Assembly (NCBI GenBank): GCA_002901265.1
Contig: PPHI01000017.1
Span: forward strand, 124,001-188,000
Origin: Rhodopirellula baltica
Lineage (GTDB): Bacteria; Planctomycetota; Planctomycetia; Pirellulales; Pirellulaceae
Length of the DNA: 64,000 nucleotides
Direction: 5' to 3'
Part shown: positions 26,784 to 37,943 of the stretch, one piece after another
Layout of the letters: every line of letters begins with the position of its first letter
Position numbering within the stretch: the stretch's first letter is position 1
Notes under the pieces: model-generated
Databases searched by the model: none
What the model saw: the letters and a program-made list of their open reading frames with translations, nothing else
What the model was told of the DNA's origin: nothing
Made by a program: the position numbers and the translations under genes

Positions 26784-27613
26784 GCCGTCGACGCTTTCTC
26801 ATCACCAGTATCGCACTGGCAGTCGTCGTGTTGCCCGCGATTGTTGTCGCCCAGCGTTTTCGTCGTGGCGGGTTTCGCGATATCCAGTACAACCGCAATG
26901 GTGTCCCGGTCTGGGAAGTAGACAAGAACTTTCCCGGCGATTTATTTACGTTCGCACGCGTGCGTTATGACTCGTACTCAGGCCGCGGCGGCGGGGGCGG
27001 TTGGGCAACCGACTATCCCGATAGCGATTTGAATTTCTCGCTACGTTTGCAACAGCTGACAACGATCAAGGTGAATCCGAATCCGGTTATCGTTAACTTG
27101 ACCGATGACAATCTTCGTGATTACCCCTTTCTGTACATGATCGAACCAGGCGGACTGTCATTCAGTGAAGCGGAAGTCGTCGCCCTGCGTGACTATTGCT
27201 ATAGCGGTGGTTTCTTGATGGTGGATGACTTTTGGGGTGACACCCAGTACGAAAACTTGGAATGGGAACTCGGCCGAGTCTTTCCTGATCGCCGGCCTCA
27301 AGAGGTCCCTTTGTCGCACCAAATTTTTCACAATGTGTATGACATGAAAGAAAAACCGCAAGTGCCATCGATTCACTCGGCACGCTACGGCGTTTCCTGG
27401 GAAAGCTCTCGTGATGGCAGCGACACCTCTGTCCCACACTACAAGGCGATCTACGACGACAAAGATCGCATCATGGTTTTCATTTGCCACAACACCGACC
27501 TCGGCGATGGGTGGGAACGTGAAGGTGAAAACCGCGACTACTTCACCGAGTACTCGGTCAAAAAAGCCTATCCGATGGGCATCAACATCGTCACCTATGC
27601 GATGTCCCACTAG
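26780..27613 (+). CDS. DUF4159 domain protein, secreted
   Basis: 277 residues. A Tat-like or Sec signal starts MSRRRFLITSIALAVVV. The body matches DUF4159: FARVRYDSYSGRG, DYPDSDLNFSLRLQQLT, then GGFLMVDDFWG and the C-terminal YAMSH. Members fold like class I glutamine amidotransferases and occur beside MoxR/DUF58 genes; no catalytic triad is obvious. It overlaps the upstream gene by ATGA, and MoxR follows 57 bases on. A role in a periplasmic complex with its neighbours is inferred from the operon. Confidence 0.85.
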   Translation: MSRRRFLITSIALAVVVLPAIVVAQRFRRGGFRDIQYNRNGVPVWEVDKNFPGDLFTFARVRYDSYSGRGGGGGWATDYPDSDLNFSLRLQQLTTIKVNPNPVIVNLTDDNLRDYPFLYMIEPGGLSFSEAEVVALRDYCYSGGFLMVDDFWGDTQYENLEWELGRVFPDRRPQEVPLSHQIFHNVYDMKEKPQVPSIHSARYGVSWESSRDGSDTSVPHYKAIYDDKDRIMVFICHNTDLGDGWEREGENRDYFTEYSVKKAYPMGINIVTYAMSH

Positions 27614-27670
27614 CGAATCGCACCCTTTCCGTTTTGCGTCTTTCAGTCCCACGCCTTCGAGTCGTTGCCG

Positions 27671-28656
<986 letters not shown>

Positions 28657-28660
<4 letters not shown>

Positions 28661-29625
28661 CATCTGATCCAGCCGCTTCTGGTAACACTTCGCCAGGGCG
28701 TCCGAGCGCGGGCGTCGACCCCGATACCTTGATGCGAATCAAGAGTCTGAAGCTGCGCGCGAAGACCGTCGTCGAAGGGTTCTTTTCGGGACTACACCGC
28801 AGTCCGACACATGGCAGTTCGATCGAATTCAGTGAATACCGCGCGTATGTACCAGGCGACGATTTGCGGAGCTTGGATTGGAAACTGTATGCACGCAGTG
28901 ACCGTTACTTCGTGAAGAAATTCGAAGACGAAACCAATCGGCGATGTTACCTGATCGTCGATCAAAGTCGCTCAATGAGCTTCGGTTCGCTCGAGTACAG
29001 CAAAATTGACTATGCGCGAACCGTTGCCGCGACGCTGGCCTATTTCCTGACGACCCAACATGACGCCGTCGGTGTGTTGACGTTTGATGTCGAAATCGGC
29101 GACTTCGTTCCGGCCAAGATTGGCGCAAAGCATTTCCATCAAATCCTTGTCGAACTTTCGCGGCCAGCGGAAGGACGCGGGACCGATATTGATGCGCCGC
29201 TGCGTCAAGTCGCTTCCTTGGTCCCACGCCGGGGACTCGTGATCCTGATCAGCGATTTATTGGCGCATCCTGATACGCTGCAAACACAACTGGCGTCCCT
29301 GCGTGCACGTGGACACGAGGTGGTGCTGCTGCGTGTACTAGACCCATCGGAACTGGACCTGCAACTTCAATCGCCGTCGATGGTCCAGGATATCGAAACG
29401 GGCAAACAGATCTACGTCGATCCGGAGTCGGCAAAAAAACGGTACCAGGAACAATTTGAGCAACACCGTCAGCAGGTGCAAACGATCTGCAGCAACACCG
29501 GTGTCGGATATTACGAAATGTCGACCGACCAGCCACTCGATCGAGCATTGTCAAGTTTGATCGATGCCAGAAATCGATTGGGCGGTGGTGGGAACCGGGC
29601 GATGAACGGGGGACGGCGCCGATGA
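28657..29625 (+). CDS. DUF58 family protein with MIDAS-like motif
   Basis: 322 residues. It carries the DUF58 core SEYRAYVPGDDLRSLDWKLY (59-78) followed by RSDRYFVKKFEDE, and a von Willebrand-like metal-site motif DQSRS (102-106, DxSxS). This family is nearly always encoded next to MoxR and thought to be its client. It has no transmembrane helix or signal peptide, so it is cytoplasmic. It overlaps moxR and the next gene by ATGA at both ends, indicating tight coupling. Confidence 0.93.
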
Positions 29626-31736
29626 GCTTCCTGACCCCTCTGTATTTTCTTGGCGCCCTCGCGGTTGTCGGGCCGATCTTGTTTCACTTGATCCGCCGCC
29701 AACCCAAAGGCGAGATCCAGTTCAGCTCCTTGATGTTTTTGGAGTCCAGCCCGCCGCGACTGACACGGCGAAGTCGCCTGGAGAATCTGCCGCTGCTGCT
29801 GATCCGCTGTCTGGCGATCGGAATGCTGGCGTTCGCGTTCGCGCGCCCGTTCCTTCCGTCGACCGAATCGGAAACGCTTGATGGCGTTCAAGAGGCGACG
29901 GTCGTTTTGGTCGATCGCAGCGCCAGTATGCGGCGTGAAGGTATCGCTGACGCGGTACGTCAAACCGCAGACGAAATCATCGATCAATGCGACGATGACA
30001 CGCTGATTGCCGTCATCGCATTTGATCGGCAAACCGATGCAATCTTGTCGCTACAGGAATCGGCGGGCCTACAATCGGCGATGCGAAAAAACGCAGCCAA
30101 GGATGCGGTTCGTCGAATCGAACCGACTTGGTTAACAACCGATATCGGACAAGCATTGCGTTACTGCGCCGATTCGGCAGCGCTGTTGGACATGGATGAT
30201 AAAACAGCTCCGTCGGGTTCCGAAAGCGACAACATCGTATCGGGTGGACGCGCAGCGATTCGTACCCGCGTCGTTTTAATCAGTGACATGCAAAGCGGCG
30301 CGAACATTGATTCATTGCAAGGCTACGATTGGCCAGAGGACGTTTGGCTAGAATCGAAATCAATCAATCTGTCCACTTCGGGAAATGCATCACTCCGGAT
30401 GATTCCACGGAGCCTGGAACGTGGAATCACAGAATCCAATGACGACTCAGGCAACACCGTCCGTGTCGAGGTTCGGCATGATGACGGGCCAAGTCAATCA
30501 TCGACTTTCCGCCTTCGTTACGAAGGTCAAGACGCGGATGCCGCGGTCGTTCAAGTCGGTCCCGGTCAAACGCGTTACTTTAACGTTCCACTTCCCCCTG
30601 CCGGACAGAGCAATGCCGGACAGGGCAACGCTAACGGTACCGCTGTTTTGAAATTGGTCGGCGACAACGATCCCTTTGACAATACCCATTACTTTATTCG
30701 TCCTCAAAAAGCGACACAGCGTGTGCTTTTCCTCGCGGGCACGGATTCAAATCCGGACCAACGAGAACGTCTGTCGTTTTATCTCAGCCAATTGCCGTTC
30801 AGCGATACCTCGCGTGAGATAACGTTTGATGTCGTTGATGCGGCGGAATTCCGTGACAGGCTGAATGCTGATGCGATCCCCTTTGCCGTTGTTCCTGCAG
30901 CGAGTCTTGACGAATTGGATAGCGTGGCGGTTTCGGGCTATCTGAAATCCGGTGGGCATCTGCTCGTGGTCCTCGATCGCCCGGTCAGCGAGGTCGCCGT
31001 GAAGTCGCTCGCAGCACTGTTTGAAAGCCCCGAGATGACCTTAGAATCATCCGAGAAAGACGGCTTCCGACTAATAGCGTCGGTTGATTTCGATGCCCCG
31101 CTGATCCGACCGCTCGCTGATCCTGGTGTCAACGATTTTTCATCGATCAAGGTTTGGCAACACCAAGTCATAGGCGGACTGAGCGACAGCACGAATGTCA
31201 CATTGCGTTTGGATGACCAATCACCCTGGCTCATCCACCGTGATTTCGTCTCTCAAGACACCGCGTCCGGACAACTATGGTTGCTGACATCAGGTTGGCA
31301 GCCTTCGCAAAGTCAATTTGCTTTATCGACCAAGTTCGTTCCGATGATCCTCGGCATGATCGCCCCCAACCGAACGTTGGTCCCACAATCCTTGTTGGTT
31401 GGAAGCCAACTTGGCGACGAAACCGATTCCGATGGTGCCCCCGTTCTCACAACCAAACCTGGATTCGTGTCTTCCGCCGATGGCGTTCCGTTCGCAGTGA
31501 ATTTGGACGCGGCAGAAAGCGAACTGACACCGATCGATTTGAATCGGTTCAGCAGTCTGGGCGTGACCGTTTCGTCACCCGAATTGCTGGAACAGGATCG
31601 GCAAGCCGAGCGTGCATTGCGTGACGTCGAACTGGAAGCAAGGCAGGGTTGGTGGCAGTGGTTGATTGTGGCGACGATGGGGCTGGTCGCTATCGAAACA
31701 CTCCTTTCCGCAAAGGGAACGACGAGCCATGAGTGA
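29622..31736 (+). CDS. BatA-like membrane protein with von Willebrand domain
   Basis: 704 residues. The N-terminus is the BatA N-terminal domain: two helices flanking GEIQFSSLMFLESS and ENLPLLLIRCLAIGMLAFAF. The von Willebrand domain follows, with the MIDAS motif DRSAS (98-102). A long extracytoplasmic region (about 240-670) precedes a C-terminal helix (WWQWLIVATMGLVAIETLL). It is inner-membrane bound and is the predicted MoxR partner at the membrane. It overlaps the next gene by eight bases. Confidence 0.85.
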   Translation: MSFLTPLYFLGALAVVGPILFHLIRRQPKGEIQFSSLMFLESSPPRLTRRSRLENLPLLLIRCLAIGMLAFAFARPFLPSTESETLDGVQEATVVLVDRSASMRREGIADAVRQTADEIIDQCDDDTLIAVIAFDRQTDAILSLQESAGLQSAMRKNAAKDAVRRIEPTWLTTDIGQALRYCADSAALLDMDDKTAPSGSESDNIVSGGRAAIRTRVVLISDMQSGANIDSLQGYDWPEDVWLESKSINLSTSGNASLRMIPRSLERGITESNDDSGNTVRVEVRHDDGPSQSSTFRLRYEGQDADAAVVQVGPGQTRYFNVPLPPAGQSNAGQGNANGTAVLKLVGDNDPFDNTHYFIRPQKATQRVLFLAGTDSNPDQRERLSFYLSQLPFSDTSREITFDVVDAAEFRDRLNADAIPFAVVPAASLDELDSVAVSGYLKSGGHLLVVLDRPVSEVAVKSLAALFESPEMTLESSEKDGFRLIASVDFDAPLIRPLADPGVNDFSSIKVWQHQVIGGLSDSTNVTLRLDDQSPWLIHRDFVSQDTASGQLWLLTSGWQPSQSQFALSTKFVPMILGMIAPNRTLVPQSLLVGSQLGDETDSDGAPVLTTKPGFVSSADGVPFAVNLDAAESELTPIDLNRFSSLGVTVSSPELLEQDRQAERALRDVELEARQGWWQWLIVATMGLVAIETLLSAKGTTSHE

Positions 31737-34700
31737 AGGATCGATGAACGAAGGGCGATTCGAGATCAACGACTCGACGCGGTTTGACAATCGGGCCGGG
31801 ATCGCGGAACGTCAACTCGCCCGAATCCGGCGCGAGGTCAGACACGTCACAACGCGGCTTTGGTCGCGAAGCTTTTGGTCGTTTTTGACCGTGTTTCTGA
31901 TCGTCTGCTTGTGCTTGCTATGGATGACCGTGCAGGTCGAACGCGCCGGTCAAGTTCCCTCACAATCACTGTGGATCGTCATGGTGATCGGCAGCGTCAT
32001 GTCGGTTGTGGTCGCTTGGGCGTATGCCAGCCGGATGACCAAAGATACCGCGGGGATTGCTTCAAAGATTGAATCTAAGTTTCCTTCACTCGGCGAGCGT
32101 CTGATCACGACGTCTGAACTCGAAGACAACACCGTGGATCGACCGCTTGCTCAGTTGTTGATCGATCAAACACACGACCACTTCCGGTCTCACGACTGGC
32201 AAAGTGTTGTGTCCTCAGGGTCGTTGTGGACCGCAAGGCTGATCGGACTCGCCGCATTCGCTGGTGTCTTGTCGTTTTCGGCATTTCGAAATCGCGTCGA
32301 CGATCGGGCGACCATGATTTTATCTGCTGAAAAAGAAGCTCTCGCAAAACAGCAAGTCATCGTTGTTCCGGGCAATACCGAAGTCGAGCGGGGGACCAGC
32401 TTGGTCGTCAGTGCCGAATTCAGCAGGAACCTGCCGGAACAGACCTACTGGGTGATGTATGAGCCCGGCCAAGAAGTCTCGCCGGATACTCAGATCTCTC
32501 GTCTTCCGATGAAGCAAACGATGAGCGACCCGATCGTTGCGGCGTTTCTGCCATCGGTCGAACAAAAGATGCTCTACCGAATCGAGAGCGATGGCTGGAC
32601 AAGCGAGACGTATTCGATCGACGTGTTCGAATTTCCCCAGCTTCGACGTAGCGATGCCCTCCTCCGCTATCCAGCCTATACGGAATTGCCTGACCGCGAC
32701 GTGGAAGACACCTTGAAAGTCACCGTGGTCGAAGGCACCAATGTCACTTGGCGACTGATTCTGAATAAGCCTGTCGCGAGCTGCAGGTTAGACGCGGCCA
32801 AGGCGGGAGCATCAATCGAATGCAACCTTGCCGACCAGCCTGCCGAATCGTCGGTCTCGCTGATGGGCGACTATGTGATCTATGAAGCAAAACTGCACGC
32901 AACCGAATCTGCTGACTTTGTTTTGAACCTGACCGACAGCGAAGGACGTCAAAACAAATTCCCGCCGAAGATCTCTGTCAAAGTCCAACCCAATAAACCG
33001 CCATCGATGGATTTGGACCAGGCTCGCGACGTCACCGTGTCGGCGCTCCAGGAGTTGGAACTGTCGGCAAGTGTGCGTGACGATTTCGGCGTCACACGCA
33101 CCGGCCTTTCTTACTTGCGTGAATCCGATGACGAAGTTGAAGTCGTGCTCGCAAGCGAGGTTGCACGCAATACGAAACAAAAGGTCCAGCATCTGTTGGA
33201 CTTCGAAGCGATGCAGGCCGAGGTTGACGATTTAGTGTCGTTCTACTTTTGGGCCGAAGATTTGGATGCGGACGGCAATCCCCGTCGGACTGAAAGCGAC
33301 TTGTTCTTTGCCGAGGTCAGACCGTTTGAAGAGATCTACCGTCAAGGCGATCCGCAAAGCGGCAACCAAAGTGATCCATCCCAACAGCAAGGGCAGCAAG
33401 GTGGTGCTGGGCAACAAGCCGAAGAACTGATCAAGGTTCAGAAGCAAATCGTTGCCGCAATCTGGAATCAAATCCGCGACCACTTGAGTGGAAAGATTGT
33501 TGCCGAGGAAGACATCGATGTGATTGGGGAGTCACAGGCATCCGCGCTCGAGCAATTCAACGAGGTCGCATCAGAAGTTTCCGACGACAAATCAAAAGCC
33601 TTTGCCGCTGAAGTGATCGAGAAGATGAAGGCGACGATCGACACGCTTGCATCGGAAACAGAACTTGAAGATCGCCTTCCGGCTGCGAGACGTTCGGCAC
33701 AAGGTGCACTCTCTGGGCTAATGAAATTGCGTGCCCGCGAGTTCGAAATCACACGGGGGCAGCAACAGCAAAGCCAAAGCAGTTCGAGCAGCAGCAACTC
33801 GTCTCGACAACAACAAATCAACGAATTGGAACTTGACCAAGACGAAAGTCGATACGAAACCCAGCAACAAGCACAAGCGGAAACCGAACAGCAACAACAA
33901 GCTGCCGAAGATCGGCAAGTTCTGAGCCGGTTGCGGGAACTCGCCCGACGTACCGAAGACTTGATGGAAGAGCTTGCCAAACTGCAATCGGCGCTCGAAC
34001 AAGCGGACGACGAGCAGGAGAAAGAAGAGATCGAACGACAGCTGAAACGACTGCGTGAGCAACAGCAAGAATTGTTGCGAATGTCAGACGACTTGGAATC
34101 ACGAATGCGTTCGGAAGAGAACAGCGAGCGAATGGCCGAGCAAGCTGACCAGTTACAACAGTCGCGTGAAAATTTGCAGCAGGCGAGCGAGGCGACAGAG
34201 CAAAATGACGCTTCAAGCGCATTGGCATCCGGCCGTCGCGCCGAACAGCAACTCGAAGAGCTGACCGAAGATTTCCGCCAGCGGACCGCGAACGCGTTCG
34301 ATCAACAAATGCGCGACATGCGTGACGAAGTCAGCGAACTAGAAACGGAGCAAGAACGCATCGGACAATCGATGCGTGAACAAGTTGATGAAGCGACACC
34401 GGGGCTTCGCGGTGACGAAACAACGGATGCGTCCCCCGAACGTCTCGAACGCCAAGCCGAACGCTTGACCGAATTGTTAGAGCAAATGCAACAGACGGTC
34501 GAACAGGCGAGTGAGTCAGAACCGCTGCTCGCAGAAAAGCTTTACGACGGATTTCGCGAAGCCCGACAATCGCAAGCGGAACGCCAACTTGAGAATGCCG
34601 CTGAATTGGTGCGGCGGGGCTTCATGCCACAGGCACAACAGTTTGAACAAGAAGCTTCCAAGGGGATCGAAAGCCTTCGAGAAACGATTGACGAAGCGGC

Positions 34701-35577
34701 GGATGCAGTTCTCGGTGACTCCACCGAAGGGCTTCGACGTGCCGCACAACAACTCGAACAACTTCGCGAAGGCGTCCAGGAAGAATTAGAACGAGAGGCC
34801 GGTATCCAAAACCCCGACCAAAACGATACGTCCCAACAACAGGGCCAACAACAGGGCCAACAACAGGCCAACAACAAGGCCAACAACAAGGCCAACAACA
34901 GGGCCAACAACAAGGCCAACAACAAGGCCAACAACAAGGCCAACAACAAGGCCAACAACAAGGCCAGCAACAAGGCCAGCAACAAGGCCAGACAACAAGG
35001 CCAGCAACAAGGCCAAGGCGGCGGAATGCAGGAGTCCTCTCAACAGACAGAGCAGGCTGGTCAGAACCAAACTGGACAAGGGCAGTCCGGTGAGCGAACC
35101 CGCCCGGGGCTACGAGAATCTGACCAAGAGGGACAGGGCCAACCGGGGCAACAACTATCCGGCAACAACCGTTTTGCCGCCGACTCACCTTCGGAGTCTG
35201 GCCCGATTGGTCCATTGACCGGAGACTTTCGCGAATGGTCCGATCGGATGCGAGACGTCGAAGAAATGGTCGATGATCCTGAGCTACGCGCTCAAGCAAC
35301 CACGATTCGCGATCGTGTCCGACAAATGCGATCGGAGATGAAGCGTCACGGCGAAACCCCACAATGGGACTTGGTCGAGGACATGGTGGCAAAACCGCTG
35401 CGTGAACTGGAACGAGAGGTCCGGGCCGAACTGCTTCGTCGAACCGCCGGCAAAAACGAACTAGTGCCGATCGATCGCGATCCGGTTCCTGCCGAATTCG
35501 CAGATGCTGTGCGTCGCTACTACGAAAATCTCGGCAGCGCCCGTGCCGAATCGAATGAAACGGAGTCGCGACGGTAA
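31729..35577 (+). CDS. Large coiled-coil membrane protein with glutamine-rich repeat
   Basis: 1282 residues from the ATG at 31729, overlapping the previous gene by eight bases. Two N-terminal transmembrane helices (about 40-63, 75-95) with an adjacent amphipathic stretch resemble the DUF4175 type. Strand-rich extracytoplasmic region (about 190-520) follows, then a long Gln/Glu-rich coiled coil (about 630-1010) and the low-complexity repeat (1036-1100). The end has a conserved-looking helical domain (about 1165-1282). The repeat contains two compensating indels described in the findings. The role is probably structural scaffolding within the MoxR complex (inference). Confidence 0.75.
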   Translation: MSEGSMNEGRFEINDSTRFDNRAGIAERQLARIRREVRHVTTRLWSRSFWSFLTVFLIVCLCLLWMTVQVERAGQVPSQSLWIVMVIGSVMSVVVAWAYASRMTKDTAGIASKIESKFPSLGERLITTSELEDNTVDRPLAQLLIDQTHDHFRSHDWQSVVSSGSLWTARLIGLAAFAGVLSFSAFRNRVDDRATMILSAEKEALAKQQVIVVPGNTEVERGTSLVVSAEFSRNLPEQTYWVMYEPGQEVSPDTQISRLPMKQTMSDPIVAAFLPSVEQKMLYRIESDGWTSETYSIDVFEFPQLRRSDALLRYPAYTELPDRDVEDTLKVTVVEGTNVTWRLILNKPVASCRLDAAKAGASIECNLADQPAESSVSLMGDYVIYEAKLHATESADFVLNLTDSEGRQNKFPPKISVKVQPNKPPSMDLDQARDVTVSALQELELSASVRDDFGVTRTGLSYLRESDDEVEVVLASEVARNTKQKVQHLLDFEAMQAEVDDLVSFYFWAEDLDADGNPRRTESDLFFAEVRPFEEIYRQGDPQSGNQSDPSQQQGQQGGAGQQAEELIKVQKQIVAAIWNQIRDHLSGKIVAEEDIDVIGESQASALEQFNEVASEVSDDKSKAFAAEVIEKMKATIDTLASETELEDRLPAARRSAQGALSGLMKLRAREFEITRGQQQQSQSSSSSSNSSRQQQINELELDQDESRYETQQQAQAETEQQQQAAEDRQVLSRLRELARRTEDLMEELAKLQSALEQADDEQEKEEIERQLKRLREQQQELLRMSDDLESRMRSEENSERMAEQADQLQQSRENLQQASEATEQNDASSALASGRRAEQQLEELTEDFRQRTANAFDQQMRDMRDEVSELETEQERIGQSMREQVDEATPGLRGDETTDASPERLERQAERLTELLEQMQQTVEQASESEPLLAEKLYDGFREARQSQAERQLENAAELVRRGFMPQAQQFEQEASKGIESLRETIDEAADAVLGDSTEGLRRAAQQLEQLREGVQEELEREAGIQNPDQNDTSQQQGQQQGQQQANNKANNKANNRANNKANNKANNKANNKANNKASNKASNKARQQGQQQGQGGGMQESSQQTEQAGQNQTGQGQSGERTRPGLRESDQEGQGQPGQQLSGNNRFAADSPSESGPIGPLTGDFREWSDRMRDVEEMVDDPELRAQATTIRDRVRQMRSEMKRHGETPQWDLVEDMVAKPLRELEREVRAELLRRTAGKNELVPIDRDPVPAEFADAVRRYYENLGSARAESNETESRR
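34834..35013 (+). repeat. 15-copy 12-bp tandem repeat with frame switch
   Basis: Units of CAACAACARGGC or CAGCAACAAGGC. Unit 3 (34858-34868) has 11 bases and unit 14 (34989-35001) has 13. Units 1-3 and 15 read Q-Q-Q-G or similar; units 4-13 read N-N-K-A or S-N-K-A in the shifted frame. The array lies inside the coiled-coil protein gene. Confidence 0.95.
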
Positions 35578-37943
35578 TGATCTTGGCAGAATTCGTCATC
35601 GGTTCTCCCCAATGGATCGCACCAGCGGTCATCGGTGGAACGGTCTTAACGCTGATGGTGCTTCTGAATGAATCGCGTTCTAAACGACGCGATGGGCTCG
35701 GCGTATTCGGTGTGCTATTAAAGCTGGCTGCGATCGCGATGCTTGCGGTCTGTTTGGTCCAACCGATGCGACGCGATCAACGTCCGCGCCCGCGAGCAAA
35801 CTTGCTGCCGATCTTGGTTGATACCAGTCAGAGCATGGGATTGACGATCGGCCGTGAATCGCAGTCATGGCGTGACCGGATCGATGAACGACTAACAGCC
35901 GACTCACCGACCTTCGCCGCTCTGTCACAGTCGTTTGAAACCCGCGTCTACGGATTCGACAAGCGACTATCAAGTGCGGGCGAAGTCGTCGATTTACGTC
36001 GCGATGGCAAATCCACTCACTTGGTTAAAAACCTTACCGAACTGAGCCAACGCTTGGCCGGACGCCCTGTCGCCGGAGTGTTGCTTCTCAGTGACGGCAA
36101 CGATGTCGTCGGAAGTACAGAAGCAGACGAGTTGCCCGCGTTCGATTTCCCGATCTATCCGGTCGTTCCCGAGAAGCTGAGTGGATTGAATGACCTTCGG
36201 ATCACCGGCACGTCGATCCGACAAACAAACTTTGAGGTATCGCCAGTCACATTGTCGGTTCAATTTGCCGTTGATGGATCGTTGACTGGAGACGTGATCG
36301 TCCGATTGACTGACACTCAAACCAGTTCGATTGTCGAAGAGCAAACACTGGCACTGAAGTCCGACGAAGCCAACTACTATGCATCGTTTCAATTTCGTCC
36401 CGACGATGTCGGTTTGCGTTTTTATCGTGTGGACGTCTTCCGACAGACTGACCAAGCGGCGTTCGATTCGGTGGAGACATTGATTGAGCAACAGTCGTCC
36501 GAAACGACATTGATCAACAACACCAAATTGGTTGCCGTCGATCGCCGAACAGGCCCCTATCGTGTGCTGTATCTGGCGGGACGACCAAACTGGGAATTCA
36601 AATTTCTGCGCCGAGCCGTTGACGAAGACGCCGAGGTCGAATTGACCGGATTGCTTCGCATGGCGAACAAAGAACCCAAATTCAGCTTCCGCGATCAAGC
36701 CGTCTCGGGGACAAACCCTCTGTTCCAGGGCTTGGGGGACGATGCCGAAGAAACGGCCGAACAATACGACGAACCTGTCCTGGTTCCGATCGGGGTTAAA
36801 CAAGCCGACGAGTTGTCGTCTGGCTTTCCCAAAACCGAAGACCAACTGTTCTACTTTGACGCCTTGATTCTAGACGACATCGAACCATCCTTTTTTTCCC
36901 AAGACCAGCTAAAACTGATCCGGCGATTTGTCTCGCTGCGAGGCGGCGGCTTAATGTTTTTGGGCGGCCAGGAAATGTGGGCCGGCCGCGACTTTGAGGA
37001 TTCAGTGCTGGGTGATCTTTCCCCGGTGTATGTCAAACGACGCAACATGGATGGGCCATCCCAACAATCGATGCAATTGACGCGTGAGGGAATGCTCGAA
37101 CCGTGGATGCGATTGCGTTCGACCGTCAACGAAGAAAATAAGCGTTTGAAATCGATGGCTTCGTTCACATCGGTGAATGAAGTCGGCAGCTTGAAACCCG
37201 GTGCCTACGGCTTGGCAACAGTGACCGATAGCAGCGGAGAGGAACGCACTGCGGTTGCGGTACAACGTTTTGGCCGCGGCAAGGTTGGATCGGTGATGAT
37301 TGCCGACTATTGGCGTTGGGCAATGAACGCACAACCTGGTCAAGCTGACGATTCTTATCAATCGTGGCGTCAAATGGTGCGGTGGCTGGTTGGCGACGTT
37401 CCGCGGCGAACCGAATTGACCGTGAAAGACGATCCCGAAAACGATGCGGTCATTTTGGAAGTCGCCGCCTTTGATGAAGCGTTTGATCCGCTGGAAAATG
37501 GTGAAGTCAGCCTGACCATTCGACAACCAAACGGCGCCTCCGTACCGCTTTCTGTCCACCCCGTGCCCGATCGCCCCGGCGTCGTCACCGCTTCATTCTT
37601 TGATGACAGCGCGGGGGCTTATGTGGCGAACGCCGAAGTCCGATCAACGGATGGTGAAGTCATTGGGACGCCTGTTGCCGGCTGGACAAAACAGATCGCG
37701 GGTCGCGAGTTCGACCAAATCGGATTCAACCGACCTTTGATGGATTCAATCGCAAAACGCAGCGGCGGGAAACTGATCCCAGAATCTGAACTCGATCGTT
37801 TCACCGACCAACTGAATACCAACAAGGTCCCAGTGACAGAAACATGGGTTTATCCGATCTGGCATCGCGGCTGGGTGCTCGCATTGGCGCTCGGGTGCCT
37901 GTGTGCCGAATGGGGACTACGACGATATCGAGGACTGGCATGA
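35577..37943 (+). CDS. Membrane protein with von Willebrand-like and amidotransferase-like regions
   Basis: 788 residues. Two N-terminal helices (about 14-30, 43-61) lead into a von Willebrand-like domain with DTSQS (82-86). A strand-rich region follows (about 200-310), then one resembling the DUF4159/glutamine-amidotransferase fold (VLYLAGRPNWEFKFLRR, and SLRGGGLMFLGGQEMW). A final helix (WVLALALGCLCAEWG) anchors the C-terminus. The start ATG shares one base with the preceding stop (TAATG). It is the second von Willebrand-type membrane protein of the operon, a typical planctomycete arrangement. Confidence 0.8.
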   Translation: MILAEFVIGSPQWIAPAVIGGTVLTLMVLLNESRSKRRDGLGVFGVLLKLAAIAMLAVCLVQPMRRDQRPRPRANLLPILVDTSQSMGLTIGRESQSWRDRIDERLTADSPTFAALSQSFETRVYGFDKRLSSAGEVVDLRRDGKSTHLVKNLTELSQRLAGRPVAGVLLLSDGNDVVGSTEADELPAFDFPIYPVVPEKLSGLNDLRITGTSIRQTNFEVSPVTLSVQFAVDGSLTGDVIVRLTDTQTSSIVEEQTLALKSDEANYYASFQFRPDDVGLRFYRVDVFRQTDQAAFDSVETLIEQQSSETTLINNTKLVAVDRRTGPYRVLYLAGRPNWEFKFLRRAVDEDAEVELTGLLRMANKEPKFSFRDQAVSGTNPLFQGLGDDAEETAEQYDEPVLVPIGVKQADELSSGFPKTEDQLFYFDALILDDIEPSFFSQDQLKLIRRFVSLRGGGLMFLGGQEMWAGRDFEDSVLGDLSPVYVKRRNMDGPSQQSMQLTREGMLEPWMRLRSTVNEENKRLKSMASFTSVNEVGSLKPGAYGLATVTDSSGEERTAVAVQRFGRGKVGSVMIADYWRWAMNAQPGQADDSYQSWRQMVRWLVGDVPRRTELTVKDDPENDAVILEVAAFDEAFDPLENGEVSLTIRQPNGASVPLSVHPVPDRPGVVTASFFDDSAGAYVANAEVRSTDGEVIGTPVAGWTKQIAGREFDQIGFNRPLMDSIAKRSGGKLIPESELDRFTDQLNTNKVPVTETWVYPIWHRGWVLALALGCLCAEWGLRRYRGLA

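Noticed and set aside
34834-35013. Tandem repeat as a CRISPR array
   Set aside because: The 12-bp units are contiguous with no spacers and lie inside a coding gene.
34622-35632. 336-residue minus-strand frame of repeated CWPC units opposite the tandem repeat
   Set aside because: It is the antisense reading of the 12-bp repeat in the coiled-coil protein gene; the repeat period of 12 keeps all frames open, and no start signal is present.
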